Positions 54,620 through 63,061 of a stretch of DNA of 64,000 nucleotides are shown here, piece after piece. A program made the translations under genes and the position numbers. The notes under the pieces are model-generated. The model had not been told where the DNA came from. It made no database searches and saw only the letters and a list, made by a program, of their open reading frames with translations. Position 1 is the first letter of the stretch. Each line of letters opens with the position of its first letter. This DNA comes from Cellulophaga sp. HaHa_2_95 (GTDB lineage Bacteria; Bacteroidota; Bacteroidia; Flavobacteriales; Flavobacteriaceae): assembly GCF_019278565.1 (NCBI RefSeq), contig NZ_CP058988.1, positions 62,001-126,000 on the forward strand, in the 5' to 3' direction.

Positions 54620-55597
54620 TTACTGGTCTAATAAGTATGCGAAAATTAATGGCGCTACGATTGTAGCATCACTTTCAATAATAAATTTTGGGGTATTTAT
54701 GTCTAATTTCCCCCACGTTATTTTTTCGTTTGGCACTGCACCTGAATACGAACCATAACTTGTTGTAGAGTCGCTAATCTGACAGAAATAACTCCAAAAA
54801 GGAGTTCCTGTACGCTCCATATCCTGATATAACATTGGCACTACACAAATTGGAAAATCTCCTGCGATACCTCCACCTATTTGAAAGAAACCAATCCCGT
54901 TCTCAGAATTATCTGTATACCAATCTGCTAAAAAGGTCATGTACTCTATACCAGATTTCATGGTACTCGCTTTCAACTCACCTTTCAATACATAAGAAGC
55001 AAAGATGTTCCCCATGGTGCTATCTTCCCATCCCGGACAGATAATCGGTAAATTTTTCTCTGCTGCTGCATACATCCAAGAATCTTTCAAGTCTATTTCA
55101 TAGTACTCCTCAAGAACACCTGACAGCAACATTTTATACATATATTCATGCGGCAAATAACGCTCTCCAGCGTCTTCTGCATCTTTCCAAATTTTGAAAA
55201 TATGCTCTTGTAATCTTCTAAAAGCTTCTTCTTCAGGAATACAAGTATCTGTAACACGGTTTAATCCCTTTTCTAACAAATCCCACTCATCTTGCGGAGT
55301 TAAATCGCGATAGTTAGGTACACGCTTATAATGAGAGTGTGCTACCAAATTCATGATATCTTCCTCAAGGTTTGCGCCTGTACAAGAAATAATCTGAACC
55401 TTATCTTGACGAATAACCTCAGCAAAAATTTTACCAATTTCTGCGGTACTCATAGCTCCTGCAAGAGAAACCAACATTTTGGCACCGTTGTTTAATTGGT
55501 CTTCATACCCTTTAGCTGCATCAACCAAAGCGGCTGAGTTAAAGTGTAAGTAATACTTTTCAATAAAATTAGAAATTGGTCCTTTAGTCTTCGTCAT
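54620..55597 (-). CDS. Deoxyhypusine synthase-like enzyme, probably homospermidine synthase
   Basis: The 325-residue protein has the deoxyhypusine synthase fold. Landmarks are NSAALVDAAKGYED, MLVSLAGAMSTAEIGK and CTGANLEEDIM (about 72-82), YLPHEYMYK, and the C-terminal NEKITWGKLDI. Lys297 in WGK aligns with the catalytic lysine of DHS (AVSWGKI in human), so the enzyme should form the covalent butylimine intermediate. Bacteria have no eIF5A, so hypusine is not the product. The speA and speB neighbours supply putrescine, and homospermidine is a common polyamine of this group, so homospermidine synthesis is the best reading. It overlaps speB by 14 bases. Confidence 0.85.
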   Translation of the reverse strand: MTKTKGPISNFIEKYYLHFNSAALVDAAKGYEDQLNNGAKMLVSLAGAMSTAEIGKIFAEVIRQDKVQIISCTGANLEEDIMNLVAHSHYKRVPNYRDLTPQDEWDLLEKGLNRVTDTCIPEEEAFRRLQEHIFKIWKDAEDAGERYLPHEYMYKMLLSGVLEEYYEIDLKDSWMYAAAEKNLPIICPGWEDSTMGNIFASYVLKGELKASTMKSGIEYMTFLADWYTDNSENGIGFFQIGGGIAGDFPICVVPMLYQDMERTGTPFWSYFCQISDSTTSYGSYSGAVPNEKITWGKLDINTPKFIIESDATIVAPLIFAYLLDQ

Positions 55598-56528
55598 CTT
55601 CGAATTTTGAATTATTAGTGGAGCCAGCTTTGAAATCTACATCATACGTATTATCATATGCATCATCTGCAGCTTCACCCATAAATTTATAGCTTAACAT
55701 TTTATAATATAACTTGGCCGCTAAGAAATCTGATGATTTATCAACCTCATTAGGACAAAGTTCAACGATATCAAAACCAACAACATTTTTCTCCGCAAAA
55801 ACTCTCTTTAAAAACTCTAAAGTCTCATACCAAAATAAACCTCCTGGCTCCGGAGTACCTGTTGATGATAATATACTTGGATCTAATGCATCTAAATCAA
55901 ACGTGATTAATACATTGTCTGTCATCAATTCAATAACATTATCCATCCAATATTCATCACTAACCATATCGTGAGCAAAGAATGTTTTCTCCTCATCCAT
56001 GAACGTTTTTTCAATAGCATCCATACTACGGATTCCCACTTGAATAAGATTAGTGGTTTGGCTAGCTTCATGAACAGCACACGCGTGGTTACATGAAGTA
56101 CCGTCATAAGACTCACGTAAATCTGCATGCGCATCAATATGCAATACCGTTAGGTTATTAAAACACTCATTGAACGCTCTAATTGTACCTATAGAGATAG
56201 AGTGCTCTCCTCCAAAAAGGGTCACAAACTTGTTTCTTTTGATATAATCCTTAGTTACTGCATGAACTGCATCTACCATACTTTCTGGAGAAGCATTTTC
56301 AGTTACAGCATCTGCTAAATACACACCTTGTTGGTATACTTCAGTAGCTGTTTCAATGTCGTAAAGCTCCATGTTTTCAGAGGCTTTCAAAAAAGCTTCT
56401 GGCCCTTTATCTGCTCCTTTTCCCCATGTACTTGTTCCGTCATATGGCACTGGTATTAAAACCACCTTTGCCGTTTCCAATTGCGCATACTTATCAGGTA
56501 TTCCCGCGTAATTGTTAGTTGTCATCAT
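55584..56528 (-). CDS. speB: Agmatinase
   Basis: The 314-residue protein is a ureohydrolase that converts agmatine to putrescine and urea. The two-manganese site residues are in FGGEHSISIG, IDAHADLRESYDG and TFDLDALDPS, all intact, with a C-terminal GFDIVELCPNEV. The tail after about residue 290 is acidic (FEDDED). It overlaps speA upstream and the DHS-like gene downstream, each by 14 bases, which indicates coupled translation. Substrate choice rests on the speA neighbour. Confidence 0.95.
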   Translation of the reverse strand: MMTTNNYAGIPDKYAQLETAKVVLIPVPYDGTSTWGKGADKGPEAFLKASENMELYDIETATEVYQQGVYLADAVTENASPESMVDAVHAVTKDYIKRNKFVTLFGGEHSISIGTIRAFNECFNNLTVLHIDAHADLRESYDGTSCNHACAVHEASQTTNLIQVGIRSMDAIEKTFMDEEKTFFAHDMVSDEYWMDNVIELMTDNVLITFDLDALDPSILSSTGTPEPGGLFWYETLEFLKRVFAEKNVVGFDIVELCPNEVDKSSDFLAAKLYYKMLSYKFMGEAADDAYDNTYDVDFKAGSTNNSKFEDDED

Positions 56529-57915
56529 AGCCTAAAATTTTTAGCAGGTCTGCTGCTTTTTGTTGTTCGTTGAATAGTTTAGTTGTTATTGTTCCGTTTT
56601 CATCTCTGTCTATAAGAATGTGCTTTGGCTGCGGTATTAAACAATGCTGCAAACCTCCATAACCTCCTATAGATTCTTGATAAGCTCCCGTGTTAAAAAA
56701 GCCGATAAACAAAGGTTTATCTCTTCTATATTTTGGTAAATAAATAGCGTTCATATTTTGTTCGCTATTGTAATAATCATCACTATCGCATGTTAAACCT
56801 CCTAAAAGAACACGCTCATACTCATCTTGCCAACGGTTGATTGGCAACATCACAAAACGCTTGTTTATGGCCCAGGTGTCTGGCAAAGTGGTAATGAAAG
56901 AGGAATCTATCATGTTCCATTTCTCACGATCGTTTTGTTGTTTTTGGTACAATATTTCATAAATAGCACCTCCACTTTCACCAACAGTAAAGCTACCAAA
57001 CTCTGTAAAAATATGTGGCACTGGTACTTCAGCTTCTTGACATGCAATATTGATTTGATTGATAATCTCGTCAATCATATATTGATAATCATACTCAAAA
57101 GCCAATGAGTTTTTTATAGGGAAACCACCGCCAATGTTTAAACTATCTAAAGATGGACACATCTTTTTAAGTCTAATGTAGACTTTTAAACACTTGACCA
57201 ATTCATTCCAATAGTAAGCATTATCACGAATACCTGTATTGATGAAAAAGTGAAGCATTTTAAGCTCTACTTTTTCGTTATCTTTTATTTGATTCTCATA
57301 AAAAGGAACAATATTCTTATATCCTATTCCTAATCTAGACGTGTAAAATTCAAATTTAGGCTCTTCTTCCGAAGCGATACGAATACCTACTTTAAACGTA
57401 TCATCAATTACTTCAGATAACAGATCTATTTCTTCGTAGTTGTCAATAATAGGAATACAATTGCGGTGTCCTTCATTTATTAATCTACCAATATTATCTA
57501 TGTATTCGTCTCTTTTGAAACCATTACATATAACATAGGTGTCATCTTTTATTTTACCTTTCTTCTTAAGTTTTTCAACAATATTAATATCATATGCCGA
57601 AGAAGTTTCAATATGCACATCGTTATTTAGCACCTCATTTAAAACGGGTTGAAAATGTGAGCTTTTTGTACAGTAACAATAATGGTATTTACCCTTATAG
57701 TTATTTTTTTCCATGGCAATTTTAAACCAGTCCTTTGCTCTGTTTATATTTTCAGAGATTTTCGGTAGGTATGTAAATTTCATTGGACTACCGTACTTCT
57801 CTACCAAATCCATTAAAGGAATGCCGTGGAAGTTAAGGTTCTCGCCCTCTAAAGTAAATTCTTCTTGAGGAAAATAATATGTTTGATCTATTAAATTGAT
57901 ATATTTTGTATTCAT
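56515..57915 (-). CDS. speA: Arginine decarboxylase (PLP fold III, short form)
   Basis: The 466-residue enzyme decarboxylates L-arginine to agmatine. It uses PLP in a TIM-barrel plus beta-domain (fold type III). The PLP lysine is probably Lys84 in CYCTKSSHF. FFINTGIRDNAYYWNELVKCL and NIGGGFP, which binds the PLP phosphate, follow, and LLGGLTCDSDD holds the catalytic cysteine. It is shorter than E. coli SpeA (about 630-660), typical of the Bacteroidota branch. It heads the operon speA, speB, DHS-like gene, acidic protein. A long leader precedes it. Confidence 0.92.
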   Translation of the reverse strand: MNTKYINLIDQTYYFPQEEFTLEGENLNFHGIPLMDLVEKYGSPMKFTYLPKISENINRAKDWFKIAMEKNNYKGKYHYCYCTKSSHFQPVLNEVLNNDVHIETSSAYDINIVEKLKKKGKIKDDTYVICNGFKRDEYIDNIGRLINEGHRNCIPIIDNYEEIDLLSEVIDDTFKVGIRIASEEEPKFEFYTSRLGIGYKNIVPFYENQIKDNEKVELKMLHFFINTGIRDNAYYWNELVKCLKVYIRLKKMCPSLDSLNIGGGFPIKNSLAFEYDYQYMIDEIINQINIACQEAEVPVPHIFTEFGSFTVGESGGAIYEILYQKQQNDREKWNMIDSSFITTLPDTWAINKRFVMLPINRWQDEYERVLLGGLTCDSDDYYNSEQNMNAIYLPKYRRDKPLFIGFFNTGAYQESIGGYGGLQHCLIPQPKHILIDRDENGTITTKLFNEQQKAADLLKILGYDDN

Positions 57916-58035
57916 TAAAATGGATTGTATCTGTTAAAACTAATAAACTGAATTAAAAACATTGCTGTTTTTACCAAATAAATTAACACAATCCCTAGAT
58001 AATGATCTGACGTTGGGTAGTTGGAATGAAAAAGT

Positions 58036-58147
58036 AATCGTGCTGACTTCTCACGATTCTAGGTACCAAGGAAGAAACTAGGAGTATTCGATTGCCTTTT
58101 TTCAAAACTGGCATTGGATTCGCCTTCCCATTTTCCAATACCTCGAA
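58036..58147 (-). ncRNA. Candidate structured leader or small RNA upstream of speA
   Basis: Read on the minus strand, GGTATTGGA (58142-58134) pairs with TCCAATGCC (58118-58110) in a 9-pair stem that needs one G-U wobble on this strand but a mismatch on the other. AATCGTG (58058-58052) pairs with CACGATT (58042-58036). TTCGA (58147-58143) and TCGAA (58091-58087) enclose the first stem, and other pairings compete with it. No family is assigned. Rfam motifs of this lineage such as 6S-Flavo and Flavo-1 should be compared. Confidence 0.4.
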
Positions 58148-58563
58148 CATAAAATTAATACGCATTATATGTAGCTAAAAGCTTAGTTGCCAAACCGCTT
58201 ATTTTATATTGGTTTGAGATGACAAATGAAAACAAAAAAAATGAAAAAACAAGAAATTATTTGAAAATTGAACGTTAAATAATTATCACGCAACAACAGA
58301 CATTAACTTCTTAAAAAACAGCGTTTTAAAAATACCTCATCACTAAATTAAATCCTAATCAATTTACAATTAACACACTATTTAAATGGAGTATAAATAA
58401 ATGAGAAAAGAAAAGCCTGTATTGAATTATTAAGTTTCAAAAAATTAATCTTTGAAACGTACATCTCCCATTTTTTAAAATAGCTAGTCTACTTAAATAT
58501 GATTTTCATCGACAGTAAACGTCATTTCACCTAAGGACTACAATATCTTTTAAGACGTAAGAA

Positions 58564-58571
58564 TACCTTTA
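58564..58571 (+). promoter_or_regulatory. Weak -7-like box of the 45-residue membrane protein gene
   Basis: TACCTTTA matches TAnnTTTG with one mismatch and lies 25 bases before the ATG at 58597. Confidence 0.3.
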
Positions 58572-58596
58572 CAATCAGAACCTAGAACAAGTACTA

Positions 58597-58734
58597 ATGA
58601 AAAAAGATATGAACACACAAAAACACGGAGTAGTAGACCTTAAAAGATTAGGTATTAGTCTAGTTGTAACTATTTTATTCTTTATTATAGTAGTGGTATG
58701 TAGTTACTTCGCCGGACTTGTACTTTGTAGGTAA
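58597..58734 (+). CDS. Small membrane protein, 45 residues
   Basis: The frame ATG-TAA encodes 45 residues. A basic hydrophilic start (MKKDMNTQKHGVVDLKRLG) leads into one strongly hydrophobic helix (SLVVTILFFIIVVVCSYFAGLVL), ending CR. This is the pattern of a single-pass small membrane protein with a cytoplasmic N-terminus. A second ATG at 58609 would shorten it by four residues. A near-match -7 box lies upstream at 58564. It is opposite to and just before the lipoprotein gene, whose stop is 17 bases away. No family is known to me. Confidence 0.5.
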   Translation: MKKDMNTQKHGVVDLKRLGISLVVTILFFIIVVVCSYFAGLVLCR

Positions 58735-58750
58735 GCGACGCCTCTAGCAT

Positions 58751-59383
58751 TTATTTGCGGAATAAAACATCTTGTGCTTCCATAGCAGCCACCACAAGAT
58801 TCACATACTCATCTATAGACTTATCTATATTTTTAGGATCTGTTAAATCTATACTGCCACGCCAAACCATAGATTGCTCTTTGCCTTCGCAAATACAATA
58901 CAATGTGGTTTCTGTATGATACACTTTAAATTGATCATAACTCCCGTCGCTGTTGTAAATATCCTGATGTTGCAAATAATCATCCCTAAATCTACCTGTA
59001 TAATTTCCCCAATCAGAAATCTTTTTACGCAGTGTTTGTTTGCTTTCTGACCCCAAAACCTTAGCAAATAAAACGGCGTCAAAATCTTTATCCAGCAATT
59101 GTCTTTCTACTGCTTTTAATTCTTCTTCTGTTTTAGCAGAGGCTGTAAAATTTACATCAAAAAGATCTATACTGCGCATAGATTCTATCTTGCGTTTATC
59201 AAACTCTTCTTTTAATCGATTTTCAAAGGCAACTCTGCTTTCCTCATTTGGCGTCATTCCTACCAAAAGAACTTTATATGCTGTAAAAACTACATTTTCA
59301 GGATTCTTATATTCATCTACTAACTTAGTTGTTTTACAACCGGCTAGTGCAATCAAGACTACAAACAGGAGCATTTTTTTCAT
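58751..59383 (-). CDS. Lipoprotein of unknown function
   Basis: The 210-residue protein has a lipoprotein signal peptide ending LAGC (MKKMLLFVVLIALAGC), so Cys16 is lipidated. The mature part begins KTTKLVDEYKNPENVVFTAYKVLLVGMTPNEESRVAFENRLKEEF and includes LLDKDFDAVLFAKVLG and CEGKEQSMVWRGSIDLTDP, reminiscent of small outer-membrane lipoproteins but without a named family. Its -7 box is at 59429-59436 on the minus strand. Confidence 0.72.
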   Translation of the reverse strand: MKKMLLFVVLIALAGCKTTKLVDEYKNPENVVFTAYKVLLVGMTPNEESRVAFENRLKEEFDKRKIESMRSIDLFDVNFTASAKTEEELKAVERQLLDKDFDAVLFAKVLGSESKQTLRKKISDWGNYTGRFRDDYLQHQDIYNSDGSYDQFKVYHTETTLYCICEGKEQSMVWRGSIDLTDPKNIDKSIDEYVNLVVAAMEAQDVLFRK

Positions 59384-59428
59384 AATTCTTATGCTTTAAA
59401 AAAGCATCCGTATTTAAGGATGGCCTCA

Positions 59429-59436
59429 CAAAAATA
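59429..59436 (-). promoter_or_regulatory. Promoter -7 box of the lipoprotein gene
   Basis: The minus strand reads TATTTTTG, an exact TAnnTTTG match. The leader would be about 40 bases and carries a small hairpin GCATCC/GGATG. Confidence 0.5.
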
Positions 59437-59580
59437 CACTTCACATAACAAACCACCAATGACCATTATCACCTTTTAAGAACAGCGCCCTATTTTTTGA
59501 AGAAATATATTATTTGATACAGTTAAACTTATTAAAATTTCAAGAGTACATTTCGCCATAATTACTAATGCTCAGTACCT

Positions 59581-60513
59581 ATGGCAGAAAATAACGAGAG
59601 AAAATTTAAACTTAAAGATTTACCGTCTTTAATCGTAGACACTTACAAGGCTTGGGATAAAGCAAACCCATGGCGCCTAAGTGCTGTTGTTGCCTATTAT
59701 GCTGTATTGTCACTCCCAGCTTTGCTTATTATTATTATAAATATAGTAGGTTCTATTTGGGGCACCGATATTGTTCAAGGCCGACTAACCTCTGAAATTT
59801 CTACGGCTTTGGGTAGTAATGCTGCAGAATCTATCGAAACCATCATTGCAGGAACACAAAATAAAGAGGAAAATTTAATTTCTACCATCGTCGGTATTGG
59901 AACCCTTCTCTTTGGAGCTACTGGAGTATTTTATCAATTAAAATTATCCTTGAATGAAATTTGGCAGATTAAACCAAATCCTGACGCCAATTTTTGGAAA
60001 TTGGTAACCGATAGGGCTAGAAGTTTTGCTTTCATCCTCGTTATAGGATTTTTATTACTGGTAAGTTTTATTGTTACCGCAGGTATCTCTGCTCTAAACG
60101 AATACATCCGAAGGGTCTTACCAGATATTCTTGTATACATTGCGTACTTCTTAGATTTTACGGTATCGGTTAGCATCATTACCGTCTTATTTGCTCTTAT
60201 GTTTCGATATATGCCAGATGCTAAGATCAGATGGAAAACTGTCTGGATCGGCGCACTCATTACAGCCATCTTATTCGTCATCGGTAAATCGCTTTTAGGA
60301 TTTTATTTTGGCGAAGCCAATCCTGGATCTACCTATGGCGCAGCAGGCACAATAGTCTTAATTCTTTTATGGGTTTCTTACTCCTGTCTCATCTTATTTT
60401 TCGGGGCAGAGTTTACTTATATCTACGCTAAAAGATACGGCCATAAGATTACGCCAAGCTACTTCGCATTAGACAACAACGACACAAATTCTGAACAACA
60501 ATCTAAATCTTAA
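59581..60513 (+). CDS. YihY/BrkB family membrane protein
   Basis: The 310-residue protein has six or more membrane segments and matches the YihY/BrkB family. The N-terminal WRLSAVVAYYAVLSLPALLIIIINIV (about 32-57) and the GTLLFGATGVFYQLKLSLNEIW stretch (about 102-123) are typical, with GAAGTIVLILLWVSYSCLILFFGAEFTYIYA near the C-terminus. The family was once wrongly named ribonuclease BN; its role is not established. It is four bases ahead of the AI-2E gene, so the two are cotranscribed. Confidence 0.92.
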   Translation: MAENNERKFKLKDLPSLIVDTYKAWDKANPWRLSAVVAYYAVLSLPALLIIIINIVGSIWGTDIVQGRLTSEISTALGSNAAESIETIIAGTQNKEENLISTIVGIGTLLFGATGVFYQLKLSLNEIWQIKPNPDANFWKLVTDRARSFAFILVIGFLLLVSFIVTAGISALNEYIRRVLPDILVYIAYFLDFTVSVSIITVLFALMFRYMPDAKIRWKTVWIGALITAILFVIGKSLLGFYFGEANPGSTYGAAGTIVLILLWVSYSCLILFFGAEFTYIYAKRYGHKITPSYFALDNNDTNSEQQSKS

Positions 60514-60517
60514 TTCC

Positions 60518-61546
60518 ATGAACGCTATAAACCCCAAAGTAATTAGGCAGTTATTTATTATCCTGCTCATCTTATTAATGTCATCCTTAATCTTTACAGA
60601 AATGCTCCCATACTTATCCGGTGTTCTGGGAGCCATTACTTTTTATGTATTGCTGCGCAAACCTATGGGCAAATTGGTAAAACGCGGTTGGAATCCAGAT
60701 TTAGCAGTGAGTGTATTATTGATTGCCTCAGTGATAGGTATTCTCATTCCCGTAGGAGGAATTACTATGATGTTAGCTAGCAAAATAGAAAATACGGTAG
60801 CCCATTCTGAAGAAGCTATTAAAGCAAGTAAAGAACAATTGGGAACTTGGGAAGATAAAATAGGATACGATATAACCTCTAAGATTGATGCTTCCGCTTT
60901 TTCTAGTTGGTTGTCAGAAAACCTACAATCATTTGCCGGTGGCACTTTTAATATTCTTATTGCCTTAGGTCTAATGTACTTCATGCTCTACTATATGCTT
61001 ACCAATCGCAGACAACTTAGAGAATCTCTTTACGAATACATTCCTATTGGAAATGATAATTTGAAGGTCATTGGTAAAGATGTACAAACTATGGTACGCT
61101 CAAATGCATTAGGCATCCCATTGGTTGCCTTGGCGCAAGGAATTGTAGCACTAATTGGCTTTCTAATTTTTAACATAGAACAACCTTTCTTTTGGTCTAT
61201 AATTGTATTTATTGGCTCTATGATTCCTTTTGTAGGAACTTTTATAGGAACATTACCCGTGTTTATTCTCACCCTATCTTCTGGAAATGATTTTCAAGCT
61301 TGGGGAATCTTAATTTATGGGATTGTAATCATAGGGTCTACCGATAACCTACTGCGCTTATTTATATTAAAGAAGATAGATAATGTACACCCTTTAATCA
61401 CCTTACTAGGAGTCATAGTAGGAGTTCCTCTTTTTGGATTTATAGGTTTAATTTTTGGCCCACTATTAATTAGCCTCTTCCTAATTGTGCTACGTATTTA
61501 TAAGGAAGAGTACGGACAAGAAGTGCACAATAAGGAACAACTATAG
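60518..61546 (+). CDS. AI-2E family transporter
   Basis: The 342-residue protein matches the AI-2E (TqsA/PerM-like) family with about seven or eight membrane helices. VLRKPMGKLVKRGWNPDLAVSVLLIASVIGILIPVGG lies near the N-terminus. The family signature GSMIPFVGTFIGTLPVFILTLSSG and the final LLGVIVGVPLFGFIGLIFGPLLISLFLIVL are clear. Members export AI-2 or other small molecules or ions, and no substrate is assigned here. It shares an operon with the YihY gene. Confidence 0.92.
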   Translation: MNAINPKVIRQLFIILLILLMSSLIFTEMLPYLSGVLGAITFYVLLRKPMGKLVKRGWNPDLAVSVLLIASVIGILIPVGGITMMLASKIENTVAHSEEAIKASKEQLGTWEDKIGYDITSKIDASAFSSWLSENLQSFAGGTFNILIALGLMYFMLYYMLTNRRQLRESLYEYIPIGNDNLKVIGKDVQTMVRSNALGIPLVALAQGIVALIGFLIFNIEQPFFWSIIVFIGSMIPFVGTFIGTLPVFILTLSSGNDFQAWGILIYGIVIIGSTDNLLRLFILKKIDNVHPLITLLGVIVGVPLFGFIGLIFGPLLISLFLIVLRIYKEEYGQEVHNKEQL

Positions 61547-61624
61547 CATGGGTTTTTAACATCTTGATTTTCAAAAGAATCAATGTAATAGGGGTTAGCG
61601 TTAAGAAAAAAATGGTCCCTTTTG

Positions 61625-61632
61625 TAACTTTG
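61625..61632 (+). promoter_or_regulatory. Promoter -7 box of the nitroreductase gene
   Basis: TAACTTTG is an exact TAnnTTTG match. A TTA lies about 21 bases upstream as a possible -33. The ATG is 32 bases downstream. Confidence 0.55.
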
Positions 61633-61663
61633 TAGGTGAAAAAGAAAGTTAAAAAAAGAAGTT

Positions 61664-62287
61664 ATGACATCACCGGAACAAATACAACTAGAAAATATTG
61701 CGGACAGTGATTATGAAATATTTGCACTATTGAAGCAACGTTATAGCCCTAGAACATTTAAAGATGTAAGAGTTAAAAAACAACATCTAAATCAGCTATT
61801 TGAAGCGGCAAGATGGTCTCCTAGCAGTAATAACATACAACCTTGGAGGTTTATCTATGCAGAACGAAACTCTGATGCGTATAAAAATATACTATCTTGT
61901 TTAAGCGATTTTAACAAAGAGTGGGCAACCAACGCTCCACTACTGATGCTAACGGCATACTATAAAAAGACTAAAGATGATAAAAATAATTTCCACGCCT
62001 TACATGATTTAGGTCTAGCCGTTGGTAGTATGACCACCCAGGCACAATATATGGGAATAGCCATGCATCAAATGGCTGGTGTAAATCATGAGAAAGCAGA
62101 AAAATTATTTGATGTACCAGAAGACTATCATATTACTTCGGCAATAGCTCTTGGGTACTACGGAGGGGAAATAGATAAATTATCTCCTGAACTACAAGAG
62201 GCAGAATTAAAAGAACGACAACGAATTGATCAAAGTCAATTCGCGTTTATGGATCGTTGGAAAAACATAAGACATGATGAAAATTAA
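61664..62287 (+). CDS. Nitroreductase family protein
   Basis: The 207-residue protein is an FMN-dependent nitroreductase family member. It begins FALLKQRYSPRTFKDVRVKKQHLNQLFEAARWSPSSNNIQPWRFIYAER (about 19-67), the FMN-binding N-terminal signature. It ends with VPEDYHITSAIALGYYGGEIDKL. It may reduce nitroaromatics, quinones or similar substrates with NAD(P)H, but the physiological substrate is unknown. It is transcribed alone. Confidence 0.92.
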   Translation: MTSPEQIQLENIADSDYEIFALLKQRYSPRTFKDVRVKKQHLNQLFEAARWSPSSNNIQPWRFIYAERNSDAYKNILSCLSDFNKEWATNAPLLMLTAYYKKTKDDKNNFHALHDLGLAVGSMTTQAQYMGIAMHQMAGVNHEKAEKLFDVPEDYHITSAIALGYYGGEIDKLSPELQEAELKERQRIDQSQFAFMDRWKNIRHDEN

Positions 62288-62293
62288 GGTATT

Positions 62294-62324
62294 AAAAAAG
62301 GGTCGCTCATTGCGACCCTTTTTT
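62294..62324. terminator. Intrinsic terminator between the nitroreductase and the small membrane protein genes
   Basis: GGGTCGC (62300-62306) pairs with GCGACCC (62312-62318) around TCATT, with A and T runs on either side. It serves both directions. Confidence 0.92.
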
Positions 62325-62347
62325 AATGGTATAAACTTGAATTTATA

Positions 62348-62524
62348 TTAGGAATCAAATAAAATCCCAGAAACTACAATTCCCACGATTAGTACGAGCA
62401 AAAATGCGATAATTATTCCTGTTCCTAATTTTGTCTTTTTATTTTTCTGAAGCACATAATGTTCCGTATCCTCGTCAGATTCTTTTATAAATTTTGTCTT
62501 CGCGTCATTTTCCTTGATATCCAT
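62348..62524 (-). CDS. Small single-pass membrane protein, 58 residues
   Basis: The frame ATG (62524-62522) to TAA encodes 58 residues. An acidic and Lys-rich start (MDIKENDAKTKFIKESDEDTEHYVLQKNKKTK) is followed by one hydrophobic helix (GTGIIIAFLLVLIVGIVVSGILF). It resembles a small membrane-anchored protein. It is convergent with the nitroreductase gene and shares its terminator, and is divergent from the YtxH module. I recognise no family. Confidence 0.6.
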   Translation of the reverse strand: MDIKENDAKTKFIKESDEDTEHYVLQKNKKTKLGTGIIIAFLLVLIVGIVVSGILFDS

Positions 62525-62674
62525 TTTATATTTTTTTAGTTGTTATTACCAACAAGTTACGCTCAAAAATGAAAGCCACTTGCTACAATCCAATCAATTC
62601 TTAACGCTTTTAAAAACATAGCATTACAGTCAATCAAATACGTAATTAAGACAACTTTTATCATACTTATTACC

Positions 62675-62682
62675 TAACTTTG
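62675..62682 (+). promoter_or_regulatory. Promoter -7 box of the YtxH module
   Basis: TAACTTTG is an exact TAnnTTTG match. The ATG of the first gene is 49 bases downstream, so a leader of roughly 40 bases follows. Confidence 0.55.
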
Positions 62683-62730
62683 ATATAGATGATTGAGATA
62701 CAATTGTCATATTAATTTAAAACATATATA

Positions 62731-63060
62731 ATGAACAATAACAGTAATACATTATTAGGAATATTAGCAGGTACCGCAATAGGAGCAACCTTAGGAATTT
62801 TATTTGCACCAGATAGAGGCGCAAATACAAGACAAAAAATAGCGGATCAAGCAGCGTCTACCAGAGATACACTGGCAGAGACGGCTTTAGATTTAAGAGA
62901 TAGAGCAGCGCACTCTGTTGCCTCAAAAAGAGAATCTTTAGATACACAAATAGAGCATATTGTTTCTGATGTAAGTCATAAAACAGAAGATGTAATTACT
63001 ACATTAGAAAGCAAGTTATCAGAGTTAAAAGCAAAGAATAAGAAATTACAGAAATCATAA
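62731..63060 (+). CDS. YtxH domain protein
   Basis: The 109-residue protein is a YtxH family member. A short N-terminal helix LLGILAGTAIGATLGILFAPDRG (about 8-30) crosses or enters the membrane, with the family's GxxxGxxxGxLxAP-type motif, and an Ala/Lys/Glu-rich amphipathic coil of about 75 residues follows. YtxH proteins are linked to general stress in Bacillus, but their action is not known. It starts a three-gene operon: YtxH, holin-X-like, DUF6327. Confidence 0.9.
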   Translation: MNNNSNTLLGILAGTAIGATLGILFAPDRGANTRQKIADQAASTRDTLAETALDLRDRAAHSVASKRESLDTQIEHIVSDVSHKTEDVITTLESKLSELKAKNKKLQKS

Positions 63061-63061
63061 C

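Larger units (their letters stand above)
57916..58596. other. Long non-coding stretch upstream of speA
   Basis: About 680 bases hold no convincing gene. On the minus strand 58036-58147 contains two hairpins and possible alternative pairings, described separately. The rest (about 58150-58560) is AT-rich with only very short frames. Part of it must hold the speA promoter on the minus strand and the promoter of the small gene at 58597 on the plus strand. Confidence 0.6.

Noticed and set aside
54620..55597. Literal annotation as deoxyhypusine synthase acting on eIF5A
   Set aside because: Bacteria have no eIF5A and the gene is embedded in a putrescine operon, so the label deoxyhypusine synthase-like with a probable homospermidine role is safer.
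58391..58436. Very short frames (about ten codons) in the region upstream of the small membrane protein
   Set aside because: Too short and without promoter or conserved features; treated as non-coding.
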